Positions 8,502-17,362 of a stretch of DNA of 64,000 bases are shown one piece after another. The position numbers and the translations under genes are program-made. Origin of the DNA: Flavobacteriales bacterium UBA7519 (GTDB lineage Bacteria > Bacteroidota > Bacteroidia > Flavobacteriales > Weeksellaceae); assembly GCA_002476905.1 (NCBI GenBank), contig DLND01000084.1, forward strand, positions 5,340 through 69,339. Direction: 5' to 3'. The notes beneath the pieces are model-generated. The model was not told the origin of the DNA and ran no database searches. It saw only the letters and a program-made list of their open reading frames with translations. Positions within the stretch are counted from its first letter, which is position 1, and each line of letters starts with the position of its first letter.

Positions 8502-9371
8502 ATGAAAATTAATGTTTTAACGATACTTTTTAGTATCATCTTAATTTCCTGTTCGAAGGAAAAAAAGCAGGATATTGATAATCCTAATAAAGGGGAAATA
8601 ACAATAGCAGTAGATGAATCTTTCCAAAGCGTTACAGAAGCGCTTACAGAAAGATATATGGCACTAAATCCTCAAACGAAAATTAATCTAGTTGTCAAAA
8701 AAGAAGACTTAGCACTTCTTGATTTTTTTGAAAGAAAAATCAGAGTAGTTGTTCTTTCAAGAGAGTTGTCTGCAAAAGAGAAAGAAACTTTTGACAAAAA
8801 AATCGATCTTCCTTGGCAACCGGCAAAGTTCGCCGCAGATGCAGTTCTTTTTGTCGTACCTAAAAATTCTTCTTTAGAGTCTATTTCTATGGATGATATC
8901 TACAGAGAGCTTCAGTCCGACGATAAAAAGCTGATTTTTGACGGAACGAATTCTAGTAATCTTAACTTCGTGGCTCAGAAATTTAATCGCAAACCTTCGG
9001 AACTTAAATTCTCGATTATTAATGGGAATGAAAATGTGGTGGAACAGTTAAAAAAATATCCTGATAAAATTGGCGTTATAAGCTATAATACGATTAGCAG
9101 ACCTTTTGGTGAAGAAGCGGAGAAACTAAGAAACGAGGTCAAAATTTTGAAAATTATACAAGGAAATAAGACTTACGAACCATCACTTTCTAATCTAAAA
9201 GTGATGACTTATCCTTTTACTAGAATTCTTTATTTTCTTACTAATGAGGGATATTATGGGCTGGGCAATGGTTTTATAAGATTTTCCTGTACTCAACTGG
9301 GACAGATTGTGGTGGAAAAAGAAGGTTTGCAACCTTATAATCTCTACAAACGTGAGGTGCAAATGAGATAA
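8502..9371 (+). CDS. PstS-like phosphate/anion-binding lipoprotein
   Basis: A 289-residue protein with a lipoprotein signal (LISC, Cys at about residue 17) followed by a type II periplasmic binding fold: GEITIAVDESFQSVTEALTERY resembles the first strand-helix of PstS, and KIGVISYNTIS the hinge region. In classical systems PstS feeds phosphate to the PstCAB ABC importer, but no pstC, pstA or pstB is nearby. The context is tonB, a small membrane protein and a TPR protein. Binding of phosphate is assumed from family resemblance. It may instead sense or present a ligand in the envelope. Confidence 0.75.
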   Translation: MKINVLTILFSIILISCSKEKKQDIDNPNKGEITIAVDESFQSVTEALTERYMALNPQTKINLVVKKEDLALLDFFERKIRVVVLSRELSAKEKETFDKKIDLPWQPAKFAADAVLFVVPKNSSLESISMDDIYRELQSDDKKLIFDGTNSSNLNFVAQKFNRKPSELKFSIINGNENVVEQLKKYPDKIGVISYNTISRPFGEEAEKLRNEVKILKIIQGNKTYEPSLSNLKVMTYPFTRILYFLTNEGYYGLGNGFIRFSCTQLGQIVVEKEGLQPYNLYKREVQMR

Positions 9372-9430
9372 AATATTTTAATAATTTTTTAACTTAAAAA
9401 ACTTTTTTTTATAAAATATTGGTCTGAATA

Positions 9431-9459
9431 TTGCGTCTTATTCTACCAATTTAATTTTT
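9431..9459 (+). promoter_or_regulatory. Probable promoter of the TPR gene
   Basis: TTG at 9431-9433, an 18-base spacer and TAATTTTT at 9452-9459 (one mismatch to TAnnTTTG). If used, transcription would start near 9465, which favours the ATG at 9488 over the one at 9470. Confidence 0.35.
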
Positions 9460-9487
9460 TTAAGAAATAATGAAAACAGAATATATA

Positions 9488-11122
9488 ATGAATTTAACTA
9501 GAAGAGTTTTACTGACTGCTGCAGTTGGTTTTTTTACGAATTTAACTTTTGCACAAAGTGTTCAGGACGGAATTAATTTTGTTGATAGTCAAAAATATGC
9601 AAAAGCAAAACAAACTTTTACAGACCTTATTAATCAAAATCCTAAAGACGCCAATAATTATTTCTACTTAGGTAATGCATACTTAACTCAATTCGATCCC
9701 AATTTTGATTCTGCACAAGAAAACTTCAACAAAGGACTTGCTGTAGATCCTAAAAGTTATTTGAATAAATTAGGCTTAGCTTCTGTTAAATTAGGCAAAG
9801 GTGATAAATCAGCGATTGCAGAGATTCAGCAGATTGTAAAAGATTCTAAAGAGAAGGATGCTGAAGTTCTTTTTAGAGCTGGTGAGGCATTAATTTTATT
9901 TGAAAAAAATAGTTCTCCAGATTTAGCAATTACTTTTTTGAATAAAGCAATTGAGAAGGCAGATAAAAAAGGTGTTCCTGCAAATTACTATTACGCTCTT
10001 GGCGATGCTTACAGAATCAAAAAAGATCCAGGAAATGCAATGACAGCTTATGATAAAGCAGAAGCTGTTGCTAAAAATAAAGCCTCTGTTTACACAAGAA
10101 AAGGCACGCTTTGGATGGCTGCGCAAAGATGGCAACAAGCTAAAGAAAATATTGATAAAGCGATTGCAGTAGATCCAACTTATGCTCCAGCTTACAAAGC
10201 TTTGGCAGGATTTAATATCAAGTATCAGAAAAATGCAGAAGCAACTCAGAATTTGATTAATTATACAAAGTATGCGGATGAAGATCCATATACACAATTA
10301 GAAATTGCTAAGCTTTATTTTACTAATGAAGACTATGCTAATGCAAAGAAGACATTAGATGCAGTGTTCGATAAAGTAGATGATGCAATCAAATATAGAT
10401 TGCGTGCTTATATCCAATATGCAAATGGAGATTATGCAGGAGCTCAGCAAAATATCGAAACTTTTTTATCAAAAGCAGACAAAAGCAGAATCCAGCCATC
10501 TGATGAAGGTTTGCAAGGTCTAATTGCAGCAGGTATGGCAAAGGGCGAAAAAGATGCTGCTAAAAAAGCACAATTAGATGCAATTGCTCAACAAAAAATT
10601 GCTATTGCAAAAGCTGCAAAAGACGAAACACTAAAATGGGATGAAGAACTAGCAAAAGTAAAAGGAGGAATCAATTCAGCATCTGTAGAGAAAGGACCTA
10701 CCTCACCAGCAATAGAAGCTCTTAAGAAAAAAATTGTAGAAAATCCTAGTGATACAGATTCTCTTTACAAACTAGCTACAGAGTATCAGAATGTTCAAAA
10801 CTGGAATGGAGCTATCTTAACTTGGGGGAAAATGATTTCTGCATTGCCAGAGTGGGCTCCGGCTTATTACAGCCAAGGGTATGCCTATCAACAGGCGGGA
10901 AATAATGATATGGCTAAAGCTTCGTATGAGAAATTTATTTCTCTTGTAAAACCAGCAGAAATAGAAGCTAGTAAACCGAGTTTGGGTTATGCTTATTTCT
11001 TTGTAGCATTTATGGAAAAAGATGCTAATCCTGAAAAAGCAAAACAATATGTTGCAAAATCTCTACAATATGAACCAACATATCAGGATGCAATCAATCT
11101 TCAAAAAGCATTGAATAAATAA
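9488..11122 (+). CDS. Secreted TPR-repeat protein
   Basis: From the ATG at 9488 the protein starts MNLTRRVLLTAAVGFFTNLT and has a clean signal peptide ending in FAQ. An ATG 18 bases upstream is possible but would sit almost on the predicted transcription start. About 540 residues of tandem TPR units follow, for example ANNYYLGNAYL-type helices and AYYSQGYAYQQAGNNDMAK near the C-terminus, with a Lys/Ala-rich linker around 360-400. TPR solenoids bind proteins, so it is probably a periplasmic scaffold. It lies behind the PstS-like gene, but with its own likely promoter. Confidence 0.85.
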   Translation: MNLTRRVLLTAAVGFFTNLTFAQSVQDGINFVDSQKYAKAKQTFTDLINQNPKDANNYFYLGNAYLTQFDPNFDSAQENFNKGLAVDPKSYLNKLGLASVKLGKGDKSAIAEIQQIVKDSKEKDAEVLFRAGEALILFEKNSSPDLAITFLNKAIEKADKKGVPANYYYALGDAYRIKKDPGNAMTAYDKAEAVAKNKASVYTRKGTLWMAAQRWQQAKENIDKAIAVDPTYAPAYKALAGFNIKYQKNAEATQNLINYTKYADEDPYTQLEIAKLYFTNEDYANAKKTLDAVFDKVDDAIKYRLRAYIQYANGDYAGAQQNIETFLSKADKSRIQPSDEGLQGLIAAGMAKGEKDAAKKAQLDAIAQQKIAIAKAAKDETLKWDEELAKVKGGINSASVEKGPTSPAIEALKKKIVENPSDTDSLYKLATEYQNVQNWNGAILTWGKMISALPEWAPAYYSQGYAYQQAGNNDMAKASYEKFISLVKPAEIEASKPSLGYAYFFVAFMEKDANPEKAKQYVAKSLQYEPTYQDAINLQKALNK

Positions 11123-11141
11123 TCTAAATTATCAACTTATA

Positions 11142-11180
11142 AAAACTTCCCAACCTCCAAAGTTGGGAAGTTTTCTTTTT
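11142..11180 (+). terminator. Terminator after the TPR gene
   Basis: A perfect 13-base stem, AAAACTTCCCAAC (11142-11154) with GTTGGGAAGTTTT (11162-11174), a seven-base loop and a trailing T-run. Confidence 0.85.
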
Positions 11181-11190
11181 AGTAATTTTG
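11163..11190 (+). promoter_or_regulatory. Promoter of bshB1 (TTG-N17-TAATTTTG)
   Basis: TTG at 11163-11165 and TAATTTTG at 11183-11190 are 17 bases apart. The upstream element lies inside the 3' arm of the preceding terminator hairpin, so the two signals share sequence. Confidence 0.5.
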
Positions 11191-11206
11191 TAAAAATATT
11201 TTGAAA

Positions 11207-11929
11207 ATGAAATGTGATTTTTTGGCGATTGGTGCGCATCCAGATGATGTAGAATTGGGTTGTGGAGGAACAATTATAAAATTGATTGCTGAAGGAAAAA
11301 CAGTCAGCGTTATTGATTTGACTGAAGGGGAATTAGGAACCAGAGGAACAGCTGAAACACGTGCTGAAGAAGCTGCTGAAGCTGCTAAAATATTAGGAAT
11401 TAGTTCAAGAGAAAATCTTAAGCTAAAAGATGGTTTCCTTAATAATTCAGAATATTATCAACTTAAAATCGTTGAGAAAATAAGAAAATACAGACCGGAA
11501 ATTGTTTTGGCTAATGCAATTGATGACAGACATCCTGATCATGCAAAAGCTGCAAAATTAGTTTCCGATTCTTGTTTTCTTTCTGGTTTGAAGAAAATAG
11601 AAACTTTCGATAATGGTCACTCACAAGAAGTTTGGAGACCACAACATATCTTCCACTATATCCAATGGAAAAACGTGGTTCCGGAGTTTGTGATTGATAT
11701 TTCTGGATTTATGGAGCAAAAAATAGAAGCATGTTTAGCATATAAAACACAATTTTATAATCCGGAATCCAAAGAACCAGTTACACCAATTGCAACAAAA
11801 GATTTTTTGGAAAGCCTGACTTACAGAGCACAAGACTTGGGAAGACTTTCCGGAGTGGAATATGCGGAAGGCTTTACAACTGAAAAATTGATTGCTCTGA
11901 AAAATTTCGATGGAATTATTTGTGATTAA
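11207..11929 (+). CDS. bshB1: Bacillithiol biosynthesis deacetylase BshB1
   Basis: Zinc-dependent LmbE/PIG-L deacetylase that removes the acetyl group from GlcNAc-malate, the second step of bacillithiol synthesis. The zinc motif AHPDDVELG lies at residues 10-18 (His11, Asp14), and DDRHPDHAKAA supplies the third ligand region. ATG at 11207 (MKCDFLAIGAHPDD) is preferred to the TTG six bases earlier. Length (240) fits the family. The first-step enzyme gene, bshA, is found at 58.9 kb in the same window. A tRNA-His promoter overlaps the 3' end of this gene. Confidence 0.93.
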   Translation: MKCDFLAIGAHPDDVELGCGGTIIKLIAEGKTVSVIDLTEGELGTRGTAETRAEEAAEAAKILGISSRENLKLKDGFLNNSEYYQLKIVEKIRKYRPEIVLANAIDDRHPDHAKAAKLVSDSCFLSGLKKIETFDNGHSQEVWRPQHIFHYIQWKNVVPEFVIDISGFMEQKIEACLAYKTQFYNPESKEPVTPIATKDFLESLTYRAQDLGRLSGVEYAEGFTTEKLIALKNFDGIICD

Positions 11930-11951
11930 CAAAGAAAATATTATATATTTG
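11919..11951 (+). promoter_or_regulatory. Promoter of tRNA-His (TTTG-N21-TATATTTG)
   Basis: TTTG at 11919-11922 lies in the last codons of bshB1, and TATATTTG at 11944-11951 is 21 bases further. Transcription would start just ahead of the tRNA at 11964. Both elements are perfect. Confidence 0.65.
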
Positions 11952-11963
11952 CACACGCAAAAC

Positions 11964-12038
<75 letters not shown>

Positions 12039-12044
12039 CAGATT

Positions 12045-12076
12045 AAAACGCATTCAATTTGAATGCGTTTTTTTAT
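12045..12076 (+). terminator. Terminator after tRNA-His
   Basis: AAAACGCATTC (12045-12055) pairs with GAATGCGTTTT (12061-12071), followed by T residues. The spacing of 7 bases from the tRNA end fits a single-tRNA transcript. Confidence 0.8.
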
Positions 12077-12113
12077 TTAATATTGTTTTTATACATTTAG
12101 GATTTAATGATAT

Positions 12114-13124
12114 ATGAAAAACAACAATAATTTTGATTTTTTAAGGTTTTTGTTTTCATTCCTAGTTGTAATAGGACATTCCATACTTTTAAGCGGTAAT
12201 CCAGAATTTTGGAACGGCTTTTTTGCAGCTATGCCTAATTTTAGTGTATACTCTTTTTTCATTATCAGTGGTTTTCTTATCTATTCAAGTTTTGACAGAT
12301 CAAAAAGTCTAAATATATATTTTAGAAATAGAATCAAAAGAATAGTTCCGGCTTATTTTTTTATCGTTGTTACGTTTGCTTTTTTACTATATTTTTTTTC
12401 CAGTACAACACTCCAAAATTACTTCTCGTCAGATTGGTTAAAGTATTTAGGTGCTAATTTGGTATTTGCAAATTTTCTGAAACCCTGCATTCAATATGTT
12501 TTTGAAAATAATTTACATTGTGCAGTTAATGGATCATTATGGACAATAAAAGTGGAAATAATGTTTTATGTTTTTGTTCCTATATTGTATTATTTCATCC
12601 ATAAAAAAAGTCGAAAGTCACAAAACATTATCATTATTAGTATCTATTTTTTTTCTTTACTATATGGTTATTATGTCAATAAATATTTCAATTACGAATT
12701 ATCAAAACAATTTCCTGGAAGTCTAAAATATTTCTTAGTTGGTATTTTATTGTATATCAATTTTGATTATTTCAATACAAAAAAGAATAAAATCTTAATT
12801 TTATTTCTATTTCTTGGAATTATGGAGTTTTTATATTCTCCAGTGCAAATTATTTTTGCCTTCTCATTAGGTATTTCGATTATATGGTTAGCATTTTCAA
12901 AATTACCATTGAAGAATTTTGGAAAATATGGTGACTTTTCTTACGGGATGTATCTTGTACATTTTCCTGTAATTCAAATATTTGTACAAGAAAAGATTTA
13001 TAAGAATTACTCTTTTTTTGGATTGTTTGTAAGCTATATCGTAATTATATTTTTGTCTGTGCTGATTTGGAAGTTCATAGAAGAACCATTTTTACGAAAA
13101 AGAATAAAAAAAACGCATCTATAA
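12114..13124 (+). CDS. Acyltransferase 3 family membrane protein
   Basis: A 336-residue integral membrane protein of the OafA/YrhL type, which O-acetylates surface sugars or lipids. FDFLRFLFSFLVVIGHS at residues 7-23 is the first helix with the catalytic-region His22, and R-rich YFRNRIKRIVPAYF follows the second helix as in the family. About ten hydrophobic helices are visible. Base composition is unusual: three hand-counted 60-base lines have 14, 19 and 12 G+C. Its position directly behind tRNA-His and the low G+C suggest a gene acquired as a unit. Substrate unknown. Confidence 0.85.
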   Translation: MKNNNNFDFLRFLFSFLVVIGHSILLSGNPEFWNGFFAAMPNFSVYSFFIISGFLIYSSFDRSKSLNIYFRNRIKRIVPAYFFIVVTFAFLLYFFSSTTLQNYFSSDWLKYLGANLVFANFLKPCIQYVFENNLHCAVNGSLWTIKVEIMFYVFVPILYYFIHKKSRKSQNIIIISIYFFSLLYGYYVNKYFNYELSKQFPGSLKYFLVGILLYINFDYFNTKKNKILILFLFLGIMEFLYSPVQIIFAFSLGISIIWLAFSKLPLKNFGKYGDFSYGMYLVHFPVIQIFVQEKIYKNYSFFGLFVSYIVIIFLSVLIWKFIEEPFLRKRIKKTHL

Positions 13125-13146
13125 AGATGCGTTAAAATCTTTTTTT
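13112..13146 (+). terminator. Terminator overlapping the acyltransferase stop codon
   Basis: AACGCATCT (13112-13120) pairs with AGATGCGTT (13125-13133) with a four-base loop that contains part of the stop codon. A-rich and T-rich flanks could also serve the convergent PUR gene. Confidence 0.7.
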
Positions 13147-13149
13147 GTT

Positions 13150-13485
13150 TTAAACTTCGTCGTCCGACTCAATTGTAAATGATTTGGATTTATAGTCTTT
13201 ATCATGTCTTTCTGATATCACATCTGCACCCTTTTGCTGGATGATAAAATCTGTAGATTCATTAAATAATTCCTGAAAACTTTTGAAATCTTCTTTGTAA
13301 AGATAGATTTTATGTTTTTCAAAAGTTGCTTCACCATTTTCCCCGAAATTCTTTTTACTTTCTGTAATGGTCAAATAATAATCACCCGCTTTTGTCTCAC
13401 GCACATCAAAGAAATAGGTTCTTCTGCCTGCTTTCAACACCTTAGTGAAAATCTCATTCTCATGTCGTTCCTTAAATTCACTCAT
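13150..13485 (-). CDS. PUR-family (DUF3276) DNA/RNA-binding protein
   Basis: A 111-residue protein matching the bacterial PUR domain family known from Bacteroidota and from Borrelia (BpuR, EbfC-region regulators), which bind single-stranded nucleic acids. The central stretch TYFFDVRETKAGDYYLTITE (residues 23-42) has the beta-hairpin pattern of a PUR repeat, and HKIYLYKEDFKSF precedes the closing helix. Targets are unknown. It has its own promoter and converges on the acyltransferase. Confidence 0.85.
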   Translation of the reverse strand: MSEFKERHENEIFTKVLKAGRRTYFFDVRETKAGDYYLTITESKKNFGENGEATFEKHKIYLYKEDFKSFQELFNESTDFIIQQKGADVISERHDKDYKSKSFTIESDDEV

Positions 13486-13516
13486 TGTTAAATATTTTTT
13501 TAGAAATCTGTTCTAA

Positions 13517-13545
13517 CAAATATAATAGAATTCTCGGAATTTCAA
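13517..13545 (-). promoter_or_regulatory. Promoter of the PUR-family gene
   Basis: On the minus strand TTG (13543-13545), an 18-base spacer and TATATTTG (13517-13524) match both consensus elements. The leader is about 25-30 bases. Confidence 0.6.
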
Positions 13546-13623
13546 AATGTTTTGTTAAAAAAAACTCATAAACACAAGTTTTTCTTAAAATTTTAATAAT
13601 TTCTATTTCAAAATCAAATGACT

Positions 13624-15312
13624 CTAATTAAGATAAAGAATCTGGTCTGCCCGTTTTGCGCTTGATTCTCTGTGTGTTATGATAATTGAAGTGGTGGTTT
13701 TTATATCTTTGTCAATGTTCTGAAGAATGTTTTCTTCTGTTTCAGTATCCAATGCAGACAGACAATCATCAAATATAAGAATGTTAGGTCGCTTTATCAT
13801 TGCTCTTGCAATGCAGATTCTTTGTTTTTGACCGCCGGATAACATCACGCCACGCTCGCCTACCAGAGTGTTATACTGATCTTTGAATTCCTCAATATTT
13901 TTGTGGATATCAGCTTTTTTAGCCATTTCAACCACAAGGTTGTGGCTTGGATTGTCTATTGCAAAGCCAATGTTATTCTCAATAGTATCGGAAAAAAGAT
14001 AACTTTCCTGAGGTGTGTAACCTATTTGTTCACGATAAAGATTTAGATTATGATCCTTCAGATTTTTCCCGTCGATAAGAATTTCACCTTCATCAGGATC
14101 AATCAGTCTACAAAGCAATTGTGCAATTGTAGATTTGCCACTACCAGTTTTTCCCATTATTGCCAGTGATTTTCCTGCATCAATCATGAAGCTCAAGTTA
14201 TCAATAGCTTTAATCCCGGTATTCGGATAAGTGTAGCTTACATTCCTGAATTCGATCTCGCCTTTTATTGGATAGATGTCGTGGTTGGTGTTAATGATCT
14301 CGGATTTCATATTCAGAAACTCATTCACTCTCTGCATACTGGCTTCGGCTCTTTGATTGACAGATGTGACCCATCCCAGCATGGAAAAAGGAAAAATAAG
14401 AATATTGATGTACATGAAAAAGTCCGCAATGGTTCCCACACTCATCTCACCAGCAATATATTTTTGACCGCCAATTACAAGAATTGCAACATTCAGAAGA
14501 CCTATGACGAAGATGATAATCGTAAAAAAATAGGCTTCTGTTCTTGCAAGATCCAATGCTTTGTCTTGATAATCTTTTACTTTGATGCCATAATTTTTTT
14601 CAATATATCTTTCCTTACTGAAAAATTTGATAACACGAATCCCGGAAAAACTGTCTTGGACAAAAGTTGATATGGCAGACTGACTTTTCTGCATCACTTT
14701 TGACTTTTTATTAATAATATCACTCACCTTATAAATTCCGTAAGAGAGTATAGGCAAAGGAATCAGTGTCCAAAGAGTCATCTGTAAATCCGTCATAAAC
14801 ATATAAATGCTTGTGATAATGAGTAATATAATCAGGTTTACTACATACATTACTCCTGGTCCCAGATACATTCTGATAGCTACAACATCTTCACTTAATC
14901 GGTTAAGTAGATCACCAATAGTCGTTTTCTTGTAATCGGTAACCGATAATTCCTGATAATGTCTATAGATTTTGTTTTTCAATTCATATTCAATCCTCCT
15001 GGATGCTACAATAATGGTTTGTCTCATCATAAATGTGAAAAAACCAGAGAGCAGGGAGCAACCAATTAAAATGCCTGAATTGATAAAAATTATTCTAAAA
15101 TAAGTCCAATTGTTTCTTATATTTTCTATAATTCCAGTATCGGTGGATAGATTAAGCGTAGAGTAATTTTTCTCGATAATATTGATAGTCTGACCAATAT
15201 ACTGGATTTTGTAAATCGCAAAAAAATTACTCAGAATGATGAATAAAAATCCCCAAAAAAGTAATATGCGATGTTTCCAGAAATAAGGATTAAGTGTTTT
15301 TAAAGCTTTCAT
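13624..15312 (-). CDS. ABC exporter half-transporter with degenerate Walker B
   Basis: Six membrane helices (about residues 15-300) fused to an ATPase domain. Walker A is MGKTGSGKST, the signature LSGGQKQR, and Walker B reads ILIFDDCLSALD, with Asp where active ABC proteins have the catalytic Glu. Asp at this place is characteristic of the weak site in heterodimeric exporters such as TM287/288 and BmrCD (established knowledge). No partner gene adjoins it. I use the start MKALKTLNPYF at 15312, 33 bases inside the longest frame. Substrate unknown; lipid or drug export is the family theme. Confidence 0.85.
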   Translation of the reverse strand: MKALKTLNPYFWKHRILLFWGFLFIILSNFFAIYKIQYIGQTINIIEKNYSTLNLSTDTGIIENIRNNWTYFRIIFINSGILIGCSLLSGFFTFMMRQTIIVASRRIEYELKNKIYRHYQELSVTDYKKTTIGDLLNRLSEDVVAIRMYLGPGVMYVVNLIILLIITSIYMFMTDLQMTLWTLIPLPILSYGIYKVSDIINKKSKVMQKSQSAISTFVQDSFSGIRVIKFFSKERYIEKNYGIKVKDYQDKALDLARTEAYFFTIIIFVIGLLNVAILVIGGQKYIAGEMSVGTIADFFMYINILIFPFSMLGWVTSVNQRAEASMQRVNEFLNMKSEIINTNHDIYPIKGEIEFRNVSYTYPNTGIKAIDNLSFMIDAGKSLAIMGKTGSGKSTIAQLLCRLIDPDEGEILIDGKNLKDHNLNLYREQIGYTPQESYLFSDTIENNIGFAIDNPSHNLVVEMAKKADIHKNIEEFKDQYNTLVGERGVMLSGGQKQRICIARAMIKRPNILIFDDCLSALDTETEENILQNIDKDIKTTTSIIITHRESSAKRADQILYLN

Positions 15313-15437
15313 TTCTTTTGCTTTGATTTTCCAAAGGCACTGCAAAATTAACGAAATAATTTTACGTTGGCTTTGAAAGCCATTAAGAAAGGGGAATAAA
15401 TTTTTTATTATAAGGCATAGAAATTGACATTAATCTG

Positions 15438-15445
15438 TAATTTTG
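15438..15445 (+). promoter_or_regulatory. -7 promoter box of mqo
   Basis: TAATTTTG matches TAnnTTTG 20 bases ahead of the ATG. The only TTG nearby (15424-15426) is just 11 bases upstream, so the second element is not supported. Confidence 0.4.
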
Positions 15446-15464
15446 TAATCGAAAATTTTAAAAA

Positions 15465-16946
15465 ATGACTCCGAAACCAAAATATGATGTTGCATTAATA
15501 GGAGGCGGGATTATGAGCGCTACACTTGCAACAATGCTCCACGAATTTGATAATTCTCTTGAGATCGTTATTTTCGAAAGGCTGTCCGAGGTGGCCAAAG
15601 AAAGTTCTTCGGCCTGGAATAATGCAGGAACGGGGCATTCCGCATTCTGTGAGCTTAACTACACACCGGAAAAAGATGGACAAATTGATATCAAAAAGGC
15701 AGAATATATTGCCGAGCAATTTGAAGTTTCAAAACAATTCTGGTCTTATCTTATCAACAAAGGAATTATTGATAATCCAAAAGAATTCATCAATTCTTGT
15801 CCGCATATGAGTTTTGTATTTGGTGAAAAAGATGTTGATTACCTGAAAAAAAGACATGAAGCATTATTACAATCTCCGCTATTTCAAGGAATGGAATATT
15901 CCGATGATCATAAAAAGCTAGCAGAATGGATTCCATTAGTAATGCAAAAAAGAATGTCTTCAGATAAATTGGCTGCTACGAAAATGGATCAAGGAACGGA
16001 TGTCGATTTTGGAAAATTGACATCCAAGTTAATCGACCACCTCAGTAAGACAGAATCTGTGGAAGTTTTTACTTACCACGAAGTGAAAGATATAGATTCT
16101 GATGGTCATGGTGGATGGGATCTAAAGGTAAATGACAGAAAAAACTTGCATAAGCAGACAGTGCATGCAGATTTTGTGTTTATCGGTGCAGGCGGTTACG
16201 CATTGCCTCTTTTGGAAAGTTCTGGAATTGAGGAAAGTAAAGGTTACGGTGGTTTCCCTGTGAGTGGCCAATGGTTGGTGACCACTAATCCGGAATTGGT
16301 TGAAAAACATCACGCCAAAGTTTATACGCAAGCTACAGTTGGTGCGCCGCCAATGTCGGTTCCGCATCTTGACCTCAGAATTATTGATGGTCAGAAAGCA
16401 TTATTGTTTGGTCCATTTGCAGGATTCTCGACCAAATTTTTAAAAGAGGGAAGCTATCTCGATTTGCCAGAAAGTGTTAATTTTAAAAATATACGATCAT
16501 TATTTGGCGCTTGGTGGCACAATATGCCTCTCACAAGATATCTGATCCAACAGGTGACGATGAGTAAAGAACAAAGAATGTCCCATCTTAGAGATTTTAT
16601 AAAAGATGCAAAGGAACAAGACTGGGAACTAAAACAAGCAGGACAGCGTGTTCAGATCATTAAAAGAGACCGTTTTGAAGGCGGCAGATTAGAATTCGGA
16701 ACAGAAGTTGTTGTGAACAAAGAAAGGAATATTGCTTCTCTTTTGGGCGCTTCACCGGGTGCAAGTACCTCGGCTTTTGCAATGATAATGGTGCTGGAAA
16801 AGTGTTTTGAAAAAAGGTTGGCAACTGAATGGAAAGATAAACTTATACAGATGATACCAAGCTACGGAAAAAAATTGGCAGAGCACCCAGAGCTTATACA
16901 ACAGATCCGCGATTATTCGAAAGATAAACTTGAACTGGAGTATTAA
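15465..16946 (+). CDS. mqo: Malate:quinone oxidoreductase
   Basis: Peripheral membrane FAD enzyme that oxidises malate to oxaloacetate and passes electrons to menaquinone, a TCA-cycle step. At 493 residues it has the usual length. YDVALIGGGIMSATLATML at residues 6-24 is the FAD Rossmann motif, SSAWNNAGTGHSAFCELNYT at about 48-67 is highly characteristic of Mqo, and LLGASPGASTSAFAMI near the C-terminus closes the FAD site. The small gene behind it (17-base gap) is probably co-transcribed. Confidence 0.96.
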   Translation: MTPKPKYDVALIGGGIMSATLATMLHEFDNSLEIVIFERLSEVAKESSSAWNNAGTGHSAFCELNYTPEKDGQIDIKKAEYIAEQFEVSKQFWSYLINKGIIDNPKEFINSCPHMSFVFGEKDVDYLKKRHEALLQSPLFQGMEYSDDHKKLAEWIPLVMQKRMSSDKLAATKMDQGTDVDFGKLTSKLIDHLSKTESVEVFTYHEVKDIDSDGHGGWDLKVNDRKNLHKQTVHADFVFIGAGGYALPLLESSGIEESKGYGGFPVSGQWLVTTNPELVEKHHAKVYTQATVGAPPMSVPHLDLRIIDGQKALLFGPFAGFSTKFLKEGSYLDLPESVNFKNIRSLFGAWWHNMPLTRYLIQQVTMSKEQRMSHLRDFIKDAKEQDWELKQAGQRVQIIKRDRFEGGRLEFGTEVVVNKERNIASLLGASPGASTSAFAMIMVLEKCFEKRLATEWKDKLIQMIPSYGKKLAEHPELIQQIRDYSKDKLELEY

Positions 16947-16963
16947 TTTTAACACGACTGGAA

Positions 16964-17359
16964 ATGAGTAAAACTAAACTCAAACCATTCATAGCAGACA
17001 AACTACTCGCTTTACTTCAGCCAGAAATTGAAGAAGAAAGCCAGGTAATACTTCATTGCTGTATAAAATCACAGTCGTTTTTGCAGGAAAAAATAAGAAT
17101 TTGGTCTTCTACATATTTGGTTGATAGAACTTTAGAACATGTTTCCAAACTCATACATTTTGAAAATATAACGCTTTTTCCGGAATGGACATCGATCCCA
17201 TATCTAAAGGAATATTGGTTTACACTGGTTTTTTCCGGATTGCCAAAAGATTGTAAAGTTTTTGATTTTATGGAACTCATACCAGAGAATGGAGGTTTTT
17301 TTTGTGAAGGAATTACCAGAAATTCTTCAGATGTTTACAAGGTTATTTTAGATAATTAA
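16964..17359 (+). CDS. Hypothetical protein downstream of mqo
   Basis: A 131-residue soluble protein with mixed helix/strand pattern and aromatic-rich centre (TLFPEWTSIPYLKEYWFT). No signal peptide or known motif. It follows mqo by 17 bases and ends in a strong terminator shared with dapA. Function unknown. Confidence 0.75.
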   Translation: MSKTKLKPFIADKLLALLQPEIEEESQVILHCCIKSQSFLQEKIRIWSSTYLVDRTLEHVSKLIHFENITLFPEWTSIPYLKEYWFTLVFSGLPKDCKVFDFMELIPENGGFFCEGITRNSSDVYKVILDN

Positions 17360-17362
17360 ACA

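Noticed and set aside
8324-8512. Alternative frame overlapping the 61-residue membrane protein
   Set aside because: It lacks helices or a motif and would overlap the PstS-like start, while the chosen frame ends exactly where that gene begins.
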